From positions 1 to 64,000 of IMG/VR virus record IMGVR_UViG_3300013136_000003: a DNA stretch of 64,000 bases, one strand, 5' to 3'. Shown in pieces: positions 25,862-35,133 of the stretch (its first letter is position 1; each line of letters starts with the position of its first letter). This DNA is from a virus. The translations under genes and the position numbers were made by a program. Under the pieces are notes generated by a model, which had not been told where the DNA came from, made no database searches, and was given only the letters and a program-made list of their open reading frames with translations.

Positions 25862-28192
25862 ATGAATCACGTATTATCAGTAGGCGAATACCTCATACAC
25901 GAAGATCCAAAGTTAAAGGTTCTAAGAGAAGCTCTCTTGAGCTTACCAGTTTACGAGAACATTGCTCCGCTTTCGATGCAGCCGTTTAGCTTGGCTCCAA
26001 CCAGCGAGGATCGACTCATCTCTCACCAAATTTACCTGCTAGATCACTTTGACACTCTCGAACAGATAAACGTGAACGAAAATCTACTTCTCGTTCATAA
26101 TTACTCTCCGATTCTTTTAACCGAACTTGGAACGTACGAAAAATCTCTAACTTACTTAGAGTCTCTAAACGAAAGTTTTCTGTCCAAGTTGAAATCTGTT
26201 CTAAGCCTGATGACCGAGGGCGGTTCTGCTATCGGCATTTTCCAATTTGTGTTGGACCTTATCGGCATGATTCCCGCATCGTGGTTCGGCTTTCCGATCG
26301 ACATAGCTGCTAACAGTCTAAACGGCATAATATACTTGATTCGTGAACAGTACTTGATGGCCATCATCAACTTCATTGCGATGGTCGACATGACCAAAAT
26401 ATTTGCACCGTTAAAGTTTGGAATAAAGACCGTTGCAAAACCGGCAACTAAACTATTTTCAAAATTATTCTCAAAGGGATTAGGTAAAACAGAAGCTGCG
26501 GCATTCAAAGCATCCAGCGAAGCTGCCGCAAACCCAGGAATAGTTAAAATGCTAGGTCAAGCTCTAGGAAAAGTAGTAAAGTGGTTATCTGAAACAGGCA
26601 TAAAATTATTAAAGAGCATAGTTCCAACAATCGTTAAGGCCGTAGATAAACTAACGTTCGGAGCATTCAAATTGGATAGGTACATTCCAAAGATGACAGC
26701 TGCGTTCGACACGCAGATCGCAAAGCTTAACACTTTCGCTAAGGAAGCAGATGATGCTAGCAAGATTTTACTATCAGACGCGACTGCCAAAAAAGCAGCG
26801 TCAACGCTTGGAGATGCATCAGTCGCCGCAAAGAAAGCAGAAAAGCCTCTAAACATAGGAGCGGAAAGAGCTGTAAGAACTGGAGCAGAACAGTCGATGT
26901 ACAAAACAGCAAAAGGCGGAAAGATCGGCGGGTTCAGCTCGGACATATTAGCAAAGTCCGAAGCTAAATTCACCAAACTTTTCCCTGGCGTAACCAATCC
27001 AGCCGTGAAGAAGAATTTCATGTACAACGATGCAACTAAACAGTTGGTAGAAAACATTTTGAGCAAGCAGAGCGGATTGATTTCGATGACAAAAAACAAG
27101 AAGATCATGGCAGCTCTGTCCACTGGAAAGACCTGGAAAGGTGCTGATAGAATGCTAGCTAGCGCTATACGAAAGGGCGATCCTACTGAGCTTGGAAACG
27201 TGATGCAGAAGATGTTAGACGATCCAGAATTCTTCGCTTTGATCAAGAAAACATCGCCCGACGTTGTCAAAACCATGTCACTGTTCAGAAACGCGCCAGA
27301 AGCTCTGATAAACGGTTCGAAAAAATTCTCGGATTTTGGAAAGGTCGCTGTAAAAAGCGCGTTTAACTATCGAAAATTCACTCTTCAGCTATTACCTATC
27401 TTCTTATTAAAGGTTGCTCTTAAAGGAACTGAGTGCGGACGATACATAACTCGAGCAAAGTCAGCAGAAGAAGTAGCAGACTTGGCTAAGGGTGCAGCGA
27501 TCCAGACCATTACTCCTGACATGGCAGCTGTGGACGAAATTCTTTCCAGAGTTTACGAACAAACGGAAGAAGAACTGCTTCAACTGTCTCAGCAGGAATT
27601 GGACAACCTTCGTTCTGAAAATCCGCAGGCTTACACGGAATTCGTAAAAACGCAGACCGAAACAGACCAAAAGATAGAAGAACTCAAGCAGAAAACCGAT
27701 TCAGCCAATCCGTGCTACGAAAAAACGGCAATAGCTCAAGCTGAGGTAGGAGCAATTCTCGATACTAACAACAAAGCTTGGAAGCAAGGTCAAGTAGCAG
27801 TTGACCTAACCAGCCCAGAAGAATTCGATGCTTCGAACTTGAACAATTATTCTAAGGGTGTACTAAGCATGCTAAAGCAGGACACCAACATAGACGTTCA
27901 GCACCCGTTGGCAGATCAGAACCCAGTAGTTCAAGCTTACTTTTCCGACGTGGTCAAATCCAACGGAGAGATCTCGTACAACGAGAGCGATGAATCTAGG
28001 CTAGAAGAGATGCTTAACACGTTAGTCAAGCAAGGAAAAATGACGTTAGCCGAAAAAGAAGACAACAGAAAACGAATCATGGACTCTTGGAAAACTAACA
28101 CTGTACCGCCTGAGGTGATAAACGCGGCTGAAGAGACCCCAAATCCGAACGAATCGGTATTTAAGGTAGGAAAATTTATCACAGTACGATGA
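25862..28192 (+). CDS. Very large helical protein with hydrophobic segment, probable virion protein
   Basis: 776 residues. The N-terminal 110 are soluble; about 115-190 is strongly hydrophobic (SAIGIFQFVLDLIGMIPASWFGFPIDIAANSLNG and following), then Ala/Lys-rich helices to about 560 and an acidic C-terminal part with coiled coils. Size and composition suit an ejected or tape-measure-like virion protein that contacts membrane on infection. The N-terminus LSVGEYLIHED loosely resembles the capsid-targeting-like motif of other proteins here. No family recognised. Confidence 0.65.
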   Translation: MNHVLSVGEYLIHEDPKLKVLREALLSLPVYENIAPLSMQPFSLAPTSEDRLISHQIYLLDHFDTLEQINVNENLLLVHNYSPILLTELGTYEKSLTYLESLNESFLSKLKSVLSLMTEGGSAIGIFQFVLDLIGMIPASWFGFPIDIAANSLNGIIYLIREQYLMAIINFIAMVDMTKIFAPLKFGIKTVAKPATKLFSKLFSKGLGKTEAAAFKASSEAAANPGIVKMLGQALGKVVKWLSETGIKLLKSIVPTIVKAVDKLTFGAFKLDRYIPKMTAAFDTQIAKLNTFAKEADDASKILLSDATAKKAASTLGDASVAAKKAEKPLNIGAERAVRTGAEQSMYKTAKGGKIGGFSSDILAKSEAKFTKLFPGVTNPAVKKNFMYNDATKQLVENILSKQSGLISMTKNKKIMAALSTGKTWKGADRMLASAIRKGDPTELGNVMQKMLDDPEFFALIKKTSPDVVKTMSLFRNAPEALINGSKKFSDFGKVAVKSAFNYRKFTLQLLPIFLLKVALKGTECGRYITRAKSAEEVADLAKGAAIQTITPDMAAVDEILSRVYEQTEEELLQLSQQELDNLRSENPQAYTEFVKTQTETDQKIEELKQKTDSANPCYEKTAIAQAEVGAILDTNNKAWKQGQVAVDLTSPEEFDASNLNNYSKGVLSMLKQDTNIDVQHPLADQNPVVQAYFSDVVKSNGEISYNESDESRLEEMLNTLVKQGKMTLAEKEDNRKRIMDSWKTNTVPPEVINAAEETPNPNESVFKVGKFITVR

Positions 28193-28923
28193 AATTAAAA
28201 ACGTTCGACACGTTTCAACCGAGCGTTGAAACATACGCAAAGAAAGTAGGTTTGGTCGGAGAAAACGAGATGAGAGATCTCTTCGGAGATAGAACATCTG
28301 ACGTTGTGATAAAGATCTCACCTAACGCTTTTTCAACGTACCAGGTGTTTAGTAGACTACCTGGTGCAAATTTTATCCCTAAGTACGTTTCTAATCGGTT
28401 GCACGCAACTAGGTTAAAAACGCCGGTAACAGTCATCTCTCCGCTTTCAGAAATAAGAACTTACACGACCTATCGAAAACTCAGGTCAGACGAACTCTTA
28501 AAGAACTCTATCTACTTCCACACTCCCAAGGTACTGGAACAATTCCAGATCACAGCACACGAAGGAAAGATAGTAGGACTTCGCCAGATAATCGATCGTC
28601 AGCCAGTTCACATAAACTCTAATCGCTTTCCGACGACAGCTAGACTTCAGGAAATATCTGAATCTTTATACGAAGCTCTAAAAACTGATCTAATGAGGTT
28701 CAGAGTCGGAATGACTAAAAACGGACCGGTCCTTTTGGCTATGGAAGATTTCAAACTCCAAGCTCCTGAGATGGCAAAAATCTACGTGAACGTTTACGAA
28801 AATTTTGTTGGTCACATGCCTGAGTGGTTCAAACACCACATTGAGAGTAGCACGGTCATGCCTTTCCTGAGCGAGTACATAAACCGGGAAGAAATGAGCA
28901 AAAAATGTCCCTACTTGCTCTAA
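28189..28923 (+). CDS. Hypothetical protein, possible packaged-protein motif
   Basis: 244 residues, start overlapping the preceding stop by 4 bases. N-terminus KLKTFDTFQPSVETYAKK partly resembles the KSFDEFVxE motif of the putative packaged proteins. The rest is mixed alpha/beta, with RTYTTYRKLRSDELLKN-like basic stretches, GKIVGLRQIIDRQPVHIN, and a C-terminal helix pair. No recognised family. Confidence 0.65.
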   Translation: MKLKTFDTFQPSVETYAKKVGLVGENEMRDLFGDRTSDVVIKISPNAFSTYQVFSRLPGANFIPKYVSNRLHATRLKTPVTVISPLSEIRTYTTYRKLRSDELLKNSIYFHTPKVLEQFQITAHEGKIVGLRQIIDRQPVHINSNRFPTTARLQEISESLYEALKTDLMRFRVGMTKNGPVLLAMEDFKLQAPEMAKIYVNVYENFVGHMPEWFKHHIESSTVMPFLSEYINREEMSKKCPYLL

Positions 28924-28944
28924 TTCTAAAACTTTTTGCTTGGT

Positions 28945-28970
28945 TTTAAGTACAATTTCATAAATTACAA
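28945..28970 (+). promoter_or_regulatory. Candidate promoter
   Basis: TTGGTTTTAAGTACAATTTC, about 15 bases before ATG 28981. TAnnnTTT resembles the host -7 element, and the same AGTACAATTT string recurs before the metallophosphoesterase gene. Confidence 0.4.
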
Positions 28971-28980
28971 AACCAAGACA

Positions 28981-29631
28981 ATGGACGAAAAGCTTGTTAC
29001 AGATCAGCTGCCTACTGAAAACAGCGAGGCAATCGAAACTCAACTTCCTGTAGTTGATTCAAACGAAGAAACCATTTCACCAGAAGTTACCGAAGAAACG
29101 GCGACTGACGAAGTTACCTGTGATCTGGAAATATCTGACCCAACCGCAGAAGGTCAGCCCGACCAGGAGGAACAACCGGAACCTCAAGAAGAACTCACAG
29201 AACTCGAAAAACTAACGCAGAGGAGAACTGGCTTTTGGCAAGTAAATCTCCAGGAGCCGGACGTTAAGTGGATCAAAAATTCATGCAACGGAAAGTTCGA
29301 ATTTACCGGTCCAAACGAAGCTTTCATGCTCATGAACTGCTTCCTTGGTTTTTCCAGCGCTCACACTAGAATGGCTCCAGCAAACGGTGAAGAAAGCCAG
29401 CCTTGCGTGGTCCAAGCGTCCGCTATCGAAGCATGCGGTTATTTCATGAACCGCGTTTCTGGAAATAACATGGAAGCAGCACAACGCGCTTTCAGAATCG
29501 CAATGGCGCTCAACCCAATCATCATGGAAATGAGAAACCTTGACACAAAGATCCAGGAGCTTCACGCTATCGAAGAAGAACAGAAGAAAGCAGAACCTGC
29601 ACCGACCGAACTTCAGGAACCAGCAGAGTAA
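28981..29631 (+). CDS. Acidic protein, unknown
   Basis: 216 residues from ATG 28981, chosen because the promoter lies between it and the longer TTG reading. The first 75 residues are very acidic (ETISPEVTEETATDEVTCD); the central 110 form a compact domain (GKFEFTGPNEAFMLMNCFLGFSS, SAIEACGYFMNRVSGNNMEAAQRAFRIAM); the end is Glu/Pro-rich. It is followed by a gene with an unusual strong ribosome-binding site. Confidence 0.7.
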   Translation: MDEKLVTDQLPTENSEAIETQLPVVDSNEETISPEVTEETATDEVTCDLEISDPTAEGQPDQEEQPEPQEELTELEKLTQRRTGFWQVNLQEPDVKWIKNSCNGKFEFTGPNEAFMLMNCFLGFSSAHTRMAPANGEESQPCVVQASAIEACGYFMNRVSGNNMEAAQRAFRIAMALNPIIMEMRNLDTKIQELHAIEEEQKKAEPAPTELQEPAE

Positions 29632-29636
29632 GGAGG
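29631..29636 (+). promoter_or_regulatory. Perfect Shine-Dalgarno AGGAGG
   Basis: AGGAGG overlaps the preceding TAA and lies 5 bases before ATG 29642. Other genes in the window rely on A-rich leaders, as usual in Bacteroidota, so this strong site is exceptional. Confidence 0.7.
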
Positions 29637-29641
29637 GTATC

Positions 29642-29866
29642 ATGGGATTGAACAAGCGGTACTACTGCATGAAACACGTGTCCGACCACGCAAAACAGTC
29701 GGACTTTCAATCCTTTAACCTCTACATGACTTTCAGCGATGTTCACCTTTACCTGGACGAAGATTGCAAAAAAGTTCACGAAGAATACTCAAAGGCTGAC
29801 ATGGTTGAAAGGGAACGAATCTACGAACGAATTAAAAAATTCCAGCAGGTTGACCAGACCAGCTGA
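29642..29866 (+). CDS. Small protein, 74 residues, unknown
   Basis: Start set by the AGGAGG site and by starting after the preceding stop. Charged, with RYYCMKHVSDHAKQ, FSDVHLYLDEDCKKVHEEY and a C-terminal helix. Cys and His residues (C9, H12, H16, C46) might bind metal, but no clear finger pattern is present. A bidirectional terminator follows. Confidence 0.7.
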   Translation: MGLNKRYYCMKHVSDHAKQSDFQSFNLYMTFSDVHLYLDEDCKKVHEEYSKADMVERERIYERIKKFQQVDQTS

Positions 29867-29891
29867 AATAATCACGAATGACGTATTCCAT

Positions 29892-29921
29892 AAAAAAGAG
29901 AGCCGATAAGCTCTCTTTTTT
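29892..29921. terminator. Bidirectional Rho-independent terminator
   Basis: AGAGAGC and GCTCTCT form a 7-bp stem around CGATAA, with six A on one side and six T on the other, so it can end both the plus-strand gene and the convergent ATP-grasp gene. Confidence 0.85.
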
Positions 29922-31038
29922 ATTTGTGAGTTTCTAATAAGTACTTAGCGTACTCGACCGGCCGTTTTATAGCAGCTTCTCTAATGTCTGGCAGTATCTT
30001 AAACAAATTTCTTCCAGGAACGGAATTCACTTCTATCAGGTGAATCTTACCAGTCTGATCGATCAAAAAGTCCATTCCTACTTCGCCTATTGGTCCGACT
30101 TTATTTTCAAGTATCGTAAACAATCTCTTAGCATAGGACCGTATCGATTCAGCAATAGGTCCTTTCATATCTTGGTTGAACAGGGTTTCAAGTATCGAAC
30201 TTAGTGGGGCTTTTCCTCCTCCCTGGTGCAAGTTTGCAGTTATCCGGTTCGGTGCAGCGGTTCTGGCAGCCATGCCAGTTCTAATAGGTTTTCCATCAGA
30301 TCCTTTTTGGTAAATGACCCTAACGTCGAAGACAGAGTTCTGGTACTTCGGAAGAGCTATCTTTTCCTGAACGATGTATCGTCTTGAAAAGGTTCTCATT
30401 CTTTCGCGTATTGATTTTATTCGGTCTAACAGCTGATCTTCTGAACACACGATTGATTTATCCTCGTAAACCAATTCGTAAGATTTTCCGTTCTTGGTCA
30501 CGCTTATTATTCCTTTTCCACCGGAACCGAACCGTGGTTTCAAGATTGCTTTAGGTCTCTGTTGAAGAAATGGGATCAAACCCTCATCTGTGTATTTTTC
30601 TGTGTACGGAAGACCTAATTCTCCAAGGTCCTCGTTTACCAAGCTCTCGTAAGTTAGTTGTTTGTCCAAAGCTAACTTTCTAAAGTTCGCTGAGTTTAAC
30701 GGAATGCAGCCTAATTCAGCCAAGTACTTTGTGCTGGATTTTCCTTCCATGTACTTTCTAACTCTAAAGCTGCGGTTGTAAAAAACCTTAGGAAGTCCGC
30801 GTTTTTCTGAGATCCACCGGCCGTCTCTAAACTTCCAACCTATCGTTCCGTTTTTTGAAAAATCCGTGAAAACAAAAGCATCTAGACCGATCTTTTCGGC
30901 TTTTTCCAGCAATCTCTTGAAATAACCAGTCTGCTCTCCAAATTTTGAGCTTCTGCCCTTGTCCCCTAATATCCCAAAGGATCGTTCGATTTGGGGTTGG
31001 TTAATGTACTGGTTGAATTCGAATACGTACTGGTTCAT
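29920..31038 (-). CDS. ATP-grasp enzyme, YheC/YheD-like
   Basis: A 372-residue ATP-grasp protein. The ATP-binding part has AILKPRFGSGGKGIISV (about 164-180), the lid-side YIVQEKIALPKYQNSVFDVRVIYQK, and the metal-binding end IGEVGMDFLIDQTGKIHLIEVNSVPGRN (about 315-342), where the acidic residue/Asn pair chelates magnesium. YheC/D-type proteins are spore-coat related in Bacillus; in phages the substrate is unknown and could be peptide-like or amino-acid ligation. It is the only minus-strand gene between 7 and 42.9 kb and has its own late-type box. Confidence 0.85.
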   Translation of the reverse strand: MNQYVFEFNQYINQPQIERSFGILGDKGRSSKFGEQTGYFKRLLEKAEKIGLDAFVFTDFSKNGTIGWKFRDGRWISEKRGLPKVFYNRSFRVRKYMEGKSSTKYLAELGCIPLNSANFRKLALDKQLTYESLVNEDLGELGLPYTEKYTDEGLIPFLQQRPKAILKPRFGSGGKGIISVTKNGKSYELVYEDKSIVCSEDQLLDRIKSIRERMRTFSRRYIVQEKIALPKYQNSVFDVRVIYQKGSDGKPIRTGMAARTAAPNRITANLHQGGGKAPLSSILETLFNQDMKGPIAESIRSYAKRLFTILENKVGPIGEVGMDFLIDQTGKIHLIEVNSVPGRNLFKILPDIREAAIKRPVEYAKYLLETHK

Positions 31039-31043
31039 CTGAT

Positions 31044-31051
31044 TTATTTAT
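31044..31051 (-). promoter_or_regulatory. Late-type promoter box for the ATP-grasp gene
   Basis: ATAAATAA on the minus strand 5 bases before the start codon, half of a divergent pair with the plus-strand box at 31089. Confidence 0.5.
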
Positions 31052-31088
31052 TCGAAAATACTGAGGTGAAACGCGTATGGCTAGGTGA

Positions 31089-31100
31089 ATAAATAAATAA
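31089..31100 (+). promoter_or_regulatory. Late-type promoter, overlapping double box
   Basis: ATAAATAAATAA contains two overlapping copies of the box, about 20 bases before the first ATG of the next gene. Confidence 0.55.
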
Positions 31101-31116
31101 CAAAGTCCAAAAATAC

Positions 31117-32949
31117 ATGACACACATGAACGATCTAAACATCAAGAGCTTTGACGAATTCGTAAAAACCGTGAACGAATCGGCAAACGAAACCGAAAAA
31201 GTAACGGAAAAGGAAGTTTGGAGACTTTCTGGAAAAAGAACGGATGCTGCTGGCGGTGAGGACGAGTACAGTAAGCTGACGATAAAGGACGAAGGCAAAA
31301 AGATAAAAGTTGTCGTTTCCAAACCAGTCGCGCCTGATGAAAAGATACGATACGATTTTAAAGTGGTAACTTCCTCCCCTGACGATCAAGTAGCAGAACA
31401 GGAAGCAATGAACCACATCGCTAACCTAATAGCTGACCAGGTAAATCAGAAAAAGATAACAGCTGACATGGTCGGTTTCATAAACACCGAAAAGGCTCAA
31501 AGACGCGCTCTTGGCGATTACATAGTCGCTGGAGTTCTATCCTTTTACCCAGTCACCAAGTTTACCAATTTGGACAAAGTTACGCCAGTCAATAAATTTC
31601 CGGTTCCGACTACTGAAGAAAAAACAGAAACTAACGTTCCTGTAACTAGCCGAGTGGTAGAAGCGGATAAATCGATTAATGAGGCGGCTGACGTTAAGAT
31701 TTACAAATACGATCAAATGAAAGACCTTTTATCTTCTAGCGCTCAGCCAGGAATGAACATCGCTTCTGCCTCAGCTGTGTCAGGCGAAAAAGTAGAAGAC
31801 CCAGGAACAGATAAATCTCAACCTGACGCTAGTACTACTCAAACTACTACAGTTGCCCCTACTCAAACGGCTGCCGAAGCTGAACCAACTGAAAGAGCTA
31901 TATCTTTCGAGTATATTAGGAGTAGTATGACTGTCGATCCAAGAGTAAAAGAGCTCCAGTCACGGATTCTATCAAAGGGTGAAACTGATCCGAAGATTAA
32001 AGTAGCAGCAGATTTCATACGAGCAAAAGGCGGAGCCGACGGAAAATTCGGAGATGCAACAGGCCGAGCTATTTCACAGATATTGAAAGGAAACCCAGAA
32101 CCACCAACTCTATACATTGATAATGTTACTTCAGATAGGTTGGTAACTGCTTTGCGCGGAACTATTTACAATAGAGAGCAGCAAACTCCGCAAACTACAC
32201 AAGCGCCAGTCACGCAACCGAATACGCAGTCAGAGCAACCTGTTCAAACTGAACAGCCTCTAGCTACAACTCCGCCAGGCGGTGCAGTTCAAGTAAAGAC
32301 TCCTGCCGGAAGCACATTTAACGTTCTTCTAGAGGCTAAAAAGTTCAACTATTTTAACTACGCTCGAACTGTCGAACTTCTAAAGTTTCGGCCAGTGAAC
32401 GAAGGAAAGCTCGAACTTTTGAAATCCGGAGCACGCGGAGGTCAGTACAAATGGGCATGGGACACTTTGATGAATGGAATAGGTACTCAGATCGATAGTG
32501 GAGTAACTTACGGAGCGATAAACACCCAGCTCGTTCAGAACGATCCAAAATCGGTGGTCCAAGTACGATGGTCGATGGACGCTAGCAGAAACGTTTCGCT
32601 TTACGTAGTAGGAGAATTTACCAGAACGCAAGCCGACGATACAAAAGCTACTGAAATATGCGAACTTATAAAAGCGCAGTTTTCAAACGAAGTCTTTTGG
32701 AAACCGGCTAAAGGCTGGCCGAACGATAACGAACGTACCGCTCAGGAGCTGTACAACAATTGGTACACCAAAAACATTCTCCCAAGACTCAGGTCAATGA
32801 ACCAAGCTGATCCGAACGTTGCAGCTATTAAAAACGCAGACGTCGACATCAGAAGAAGATTGTGGGGTAACACAGGAAACGATACAGCTAGGTGGCAGAT
32901 CGAAACTCTGGACGGGCCTATGAGTTATTCAGTTAACACAGACTTCTAA
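31117..32949 (+). CDS. Large protein with capsid-targeting-like N-terminus and peptidoglycan-binding-like domain
   Basis: 610 residues (607 from the second ATG, 31126). N-terminus DLNIKSFDEFVKTVNES carries the motif shared with other putative packaged proteins, ending in E before a polar stretch, like the T4 targeting peptide KTYQEFIAE. Pro/Thr/Gln-rich linkers (TQTTTVAPTQTAAEAEPTE; TTQAPVTQPNTQSEQPVQ) flank a small domain (DPRVKELQSRIL...GADGKFGDATGRAISQIL) with a PG_binding_1-like shape. The C-terminal 280 residues form an unknown domain. Packaging in the head is inference. Confidence 0.7.
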   Translation: MTHMNDLNIKSFDEFVKTVNESANETEKVTEKEVWRLSGKRTDAAGGEDEYSKLTIKDEGKKIKVVVSKPVAPDEKIRYDFKVVTSSPDDQVAEQEAMNHIANLIADQVNQKKITADMVGFINTEKAQRRALGDYIVAGVLSFYPVTKFTNLDKVTPVNKFPVPTTEEKTETNVPVTSRVVEADKSINEAADVKIYKYDQMKDLLSSSAQPGMNIASASAVSGEKVEDPGTDKSQPDASTTQTTTVAPTQTAAEAEPTERAISFEYIRSSMTVDPRVKELQSRILSKGETDPKIKVAADFIRAKGGADGKFGDATGRAISQILKGNPEPPTLYIDNVTSDRLVTALRGTIYNREQQTPQTTQAPVTQPNTQSEQPVQTEQPLATTPPGGAVQVKTPAGSTFNVLLEAKKFNYFNYARTVELLKFRPVNEGKLELLKSGARGGQYKWAWDTLMNGIGTQIDSGVTYGAINTQLVQNDPKSVVQVRWSMDASRNVSLYVVGEFTRTQADDTKATEICELIKAQFSNEVFWKPAKGWPNDNERTAQELYNNWYTKNILPRLRSMNQADPNVAAIKNADVDIRRRLWGNTGNDTARWQIETLDGPMSYSVNTDF

Positions 32950-32968
32950 TAGTTGCTAAATATTACAA

Positions 32969-32995
32969 AAACCGCATCTTTGGTGCGGTTTTTTT
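32969..32995 (+). terminator. Rho-independent terminator
   Basis: AACCGCA and TGCGGTT stem with loop TCTTTGG, followed by seven T in all; ends the virion-type block before the ligase gene. Confidence 0.8.
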
Positions 32996-33007
32996 ATGCC
33001 CAAAGAG

Positions 33008-33030
33008 TTGCTGGTTAGTATAATAACCGC
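33008..33030 (+). promoter_or_regulatory. Candidate middle-type promoter
   Basis: TTGCTGGTTAGTATAATAACC immediately after a terminator and 10 bases or fewer before ATG. GTTAGTAnnATAA matches the sequence upstream of the tmRNA. Confidence 0.45.
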
Positions 33031-34323
33031 ATGAAAAACGAACTTACACACGTGGCCAATTTCGTCGAGGAAATGAAAGCCACTTCTTCAACCAACGCAA
33101 AGAAAGAAATCATTGCAAAGTACGATTCTCCGTTTCTTAGGAAACTGTTCGAGTACGTCTACAATCCGTTCAAACAGTACTATGTCACTTCTTCGAGTTT
33201 GATAAAGCACCCAGAGCTTTCAACAAACGGCCACGATGATCTGTTCGCTCTACTTGATGATCTGAGCTCACGGCGCATCACTGGTCATGCTGCAATCTCA
33301 GCGGTGAATGGTTTTATTGAAAAGAACAGCGAGTTCGCAAGCATCCTCTACGATGTCATCGATCGCAACATCAAAACACGAGCAACTACTTCCCTGATCA
33401 ACAAAGTTCTTCCTGGAACGATACCTACCTTCGAGGTTGCTCTAGCACAAAAGTTCAGGGACCACGTAAAGAAAGTAAAGTTCGAATCAAAGCTCTGGTG
33501 GGCTAGCCGAAAACTCGACGGGCTCCGTTGCATTGTCATATTTGACGCAGACGGAGAAGTACGGTTCTTCTCTCGTAAAGGAAAGGAATTTTTCACGCTT
33601 TCTGTCCTAGCAGAGGATCTGAAGAAGCTCAACCTTCGTAACAAGGTTCTCGACGGAGAAATATGCATCATGAAGGAAGACGGTCTGGAAGATTTCCAGG
33701 GAATTTTGAAAGAAGCCAGAACAGACGATCACACAATAGAAAACCCAATGTACCAGGTGTTCGATTTCCTGGAACTCGAAGAGTTTGTTAACGAAGAAGG
33801 CCAGGTGACTTTCACCGCTAGACAGATCATGCTCAATGCTCTTTTCGGAATGCACCAACTAAAAAACGCAAAAGTTCTCGAACAGATCCAAGTCGAAAGT
33901 CAAGAACACTTTGACCAACTAGTAAAGGACGCAGAAACCGCAGGTTACGAGGGCATCATGCTACGTAAGGACGTTGGGTACGAGGGAAAGAGGACTGCTA
34001 ACTTATTGAAAGTAAAACAAATGGAAGATGCTGAGTATGTGGTTATCGATTACGAAGTAGGACCTATGAGAATCATCGAAAACGGAGTTGAGATCGAAGA
34101 AGTGATGCTGCGTAACGTTAGAATTCTTCACAAAGGCGATCCGGTTGACGTCGGCTCAGGTTTTTCTCTTGAACAAAGACGTCGCTTTTTTCAAAACCCT
34201 GAGGAAATTATGAATAAGACAATAACAGTCAACTACTTCGAAGAAACAAAAGACCAGCACGGAAAAAATTCACTTAGGTTTCCAGTATTTAAGGGAATAT
34301 ACGGAGACGATCGTGACATGTAG
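33031..34323 (+). CDS. ATP-dependent DNA ligase
   Basis: 430 residues. The nucleotidyltransferase core has motif I KLDG (Lys161, the residue adenylated) in WWASRKLDGLRCIVIF, RKGKEFF, motif III VLDGEICI, motif IV YEGIMLRKD and motif V LLKVKQM. An N-terminal helical domain of about 140 residues and a C-terminal OB-like domain complete a T4 gp30-like architecture (T4: 487 residues). It seals nicks in replication and recombination. First gene of the nucleic-acid metabolism block. Confidence 0.93.
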   Translation: MKNELTHVANFVEEMKATSSTNAKKEIIAKYDSPFLRKLFEYVYNPFKQYYVTSSSLIKHPELSTNGHDDLFALLDDLSSRRITGHAAISAVNGFIEKNSEFASILYDVIDRNIKTRATTSLINKVLPGTIPTFEVALAQKFRDHVKKVKFESKLWWASRKLDGLRCIVIFDADGEVRFFSRKGKEFFTLSVLAEDLKKLNLRNKVLDGEICIMKEDGLEDFQGILKEARTDDHTIENPMYQVFDFLELEEFVNEEGQVTFTARQIMLNALFGMHQLKNAKVLEQIQVESQEHFDQLVKDAETAGYEGIMLRKDVGYEGKRTANLLKVKQMEDAEYVVIDYEVGPMRIIENGVEIEEVMLRNVRILHKGDPVDVGSGFSLEQRRRFFQNPEEIMNKTITVNYFEETKDQHGKNSLRFPVFKGIYGDDRDM

Positions 34324-34343
34324 ATATTTCGAAGAGGCCTAGG

Positions 34344-34351
34344 ATAAATAA
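34344..34351 (+). promoter_or_regulatory. Late-type promoter box of a homing endonuclease gene
   Basis: GGATAAATAAAC, 11 bases before the first ATG. One of only two late boxes inside the metabolism block between 33 and 41 kb; both precede homing endonucleases. Confidence 0.55.
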
Positions 34352-34362
34352 ACATAAATTGT

Positions 34363-35133
34363 ATGATTATGAAATATTATGTTTATGTCTATTACGATCC
34401 TATTGTAGATATTCCGAGATATGTTGGGAAAGGTACAAAAAATAGAGATACGTCACATTGGCTACGACGAAAAAATCATAATAATAGATTGTTTAGAGAA
34501 TTTTTAATATCTCTAGAAACTCAAAATCTTCAACCAAAAATAAAAAGAATTAAAGAAGGTCTTTCTAATTTTGAAGCTTTTTTATTAGAAAATCAACTGA
34601 TTAAAAAGTACGGTAGATTAGAGTTTGATAAAAACGGAACATTATTTAATCGATCATTGAGCTTCGAATTTGCCGAACAATCTTATCTTAATTCACAGAC
34701 ATCCACCGACCGATACTTTAATAGTAAACATTTTAATTGCATAGATTTAACAGATGATGAAATTAAAGAAATCATTCACTTATATGTCGATAAAAAATTT
34801 GGAATAGTTAGTATCGCTAAAATGTTTTGTCATGGACCTGACAAAATAAAAAAAATTTTGACAGATAACAATATTTTGATACGAAATAGAGGTGGACAAA
34901 TCGGTACTGACAACGGAATGTATGGAAAAACTCGTGTAAAAAACGATTTTTTTAAAGGAAAATTTCACACAAGTGCCTCCAAATTAAAAATTTCTAATTC
35001 TCTTAAAAAACCGGTGACTATAAACGATGTAAAATATTCAAGTATGAAGGACGCCGCTGATTTTTTAGGTTTCGCTTACTCCACGTTTAAGAGATTAGTA
35101 AAAATAGGAAAAATTAAAATCCAAAAAGAATAA
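34363..35133 (+). CDS. GIY-YIG homing endonuclease
   Basis: 256 residues. N-terminal GIY-YIG domain (KYYVYVYYDPIVDIPRYVGKGTKNR, ending before the NHNNRLFREFL helix), then EAFLLENQLIKKYGR, with the catalytic Glu region, and a C-terminal DNA-binding part with helix-turn-helix (GIVSIAKMFCHGPDKIKKIL) and a repeat-like end (MKDAADFLGFAYSTFKRLVKIGK). Base composition is far richer in A+T than its neighbours, marking a recent insertion between ligase and the next gene, whose start overlaps its stop by 1 base. Confidence 0.88.
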   Translation: MIMKYYVYVYYDPIVDIPRYVGKGTKNRDTSHWLRRKNHNNRLFREFLISLETQNLQPKIKRIKEGLSNFEAFLLENQLIKKYGRLEFDKNGTLFNRSLSFEFAEQSYLNSQTSTDRYFNSKHFNCIDLTDDEIKEIIHLYVDKKFGIVSIAKMFCHGPDKIKKILTDNNILIRNRGGQIGTDNGMYGKTRVKNDFFKGKFHTSASKLKISNSLKKPVTINDVKYSSMKDAADFLGFAYSTFKRLVKIGKIKIQKE

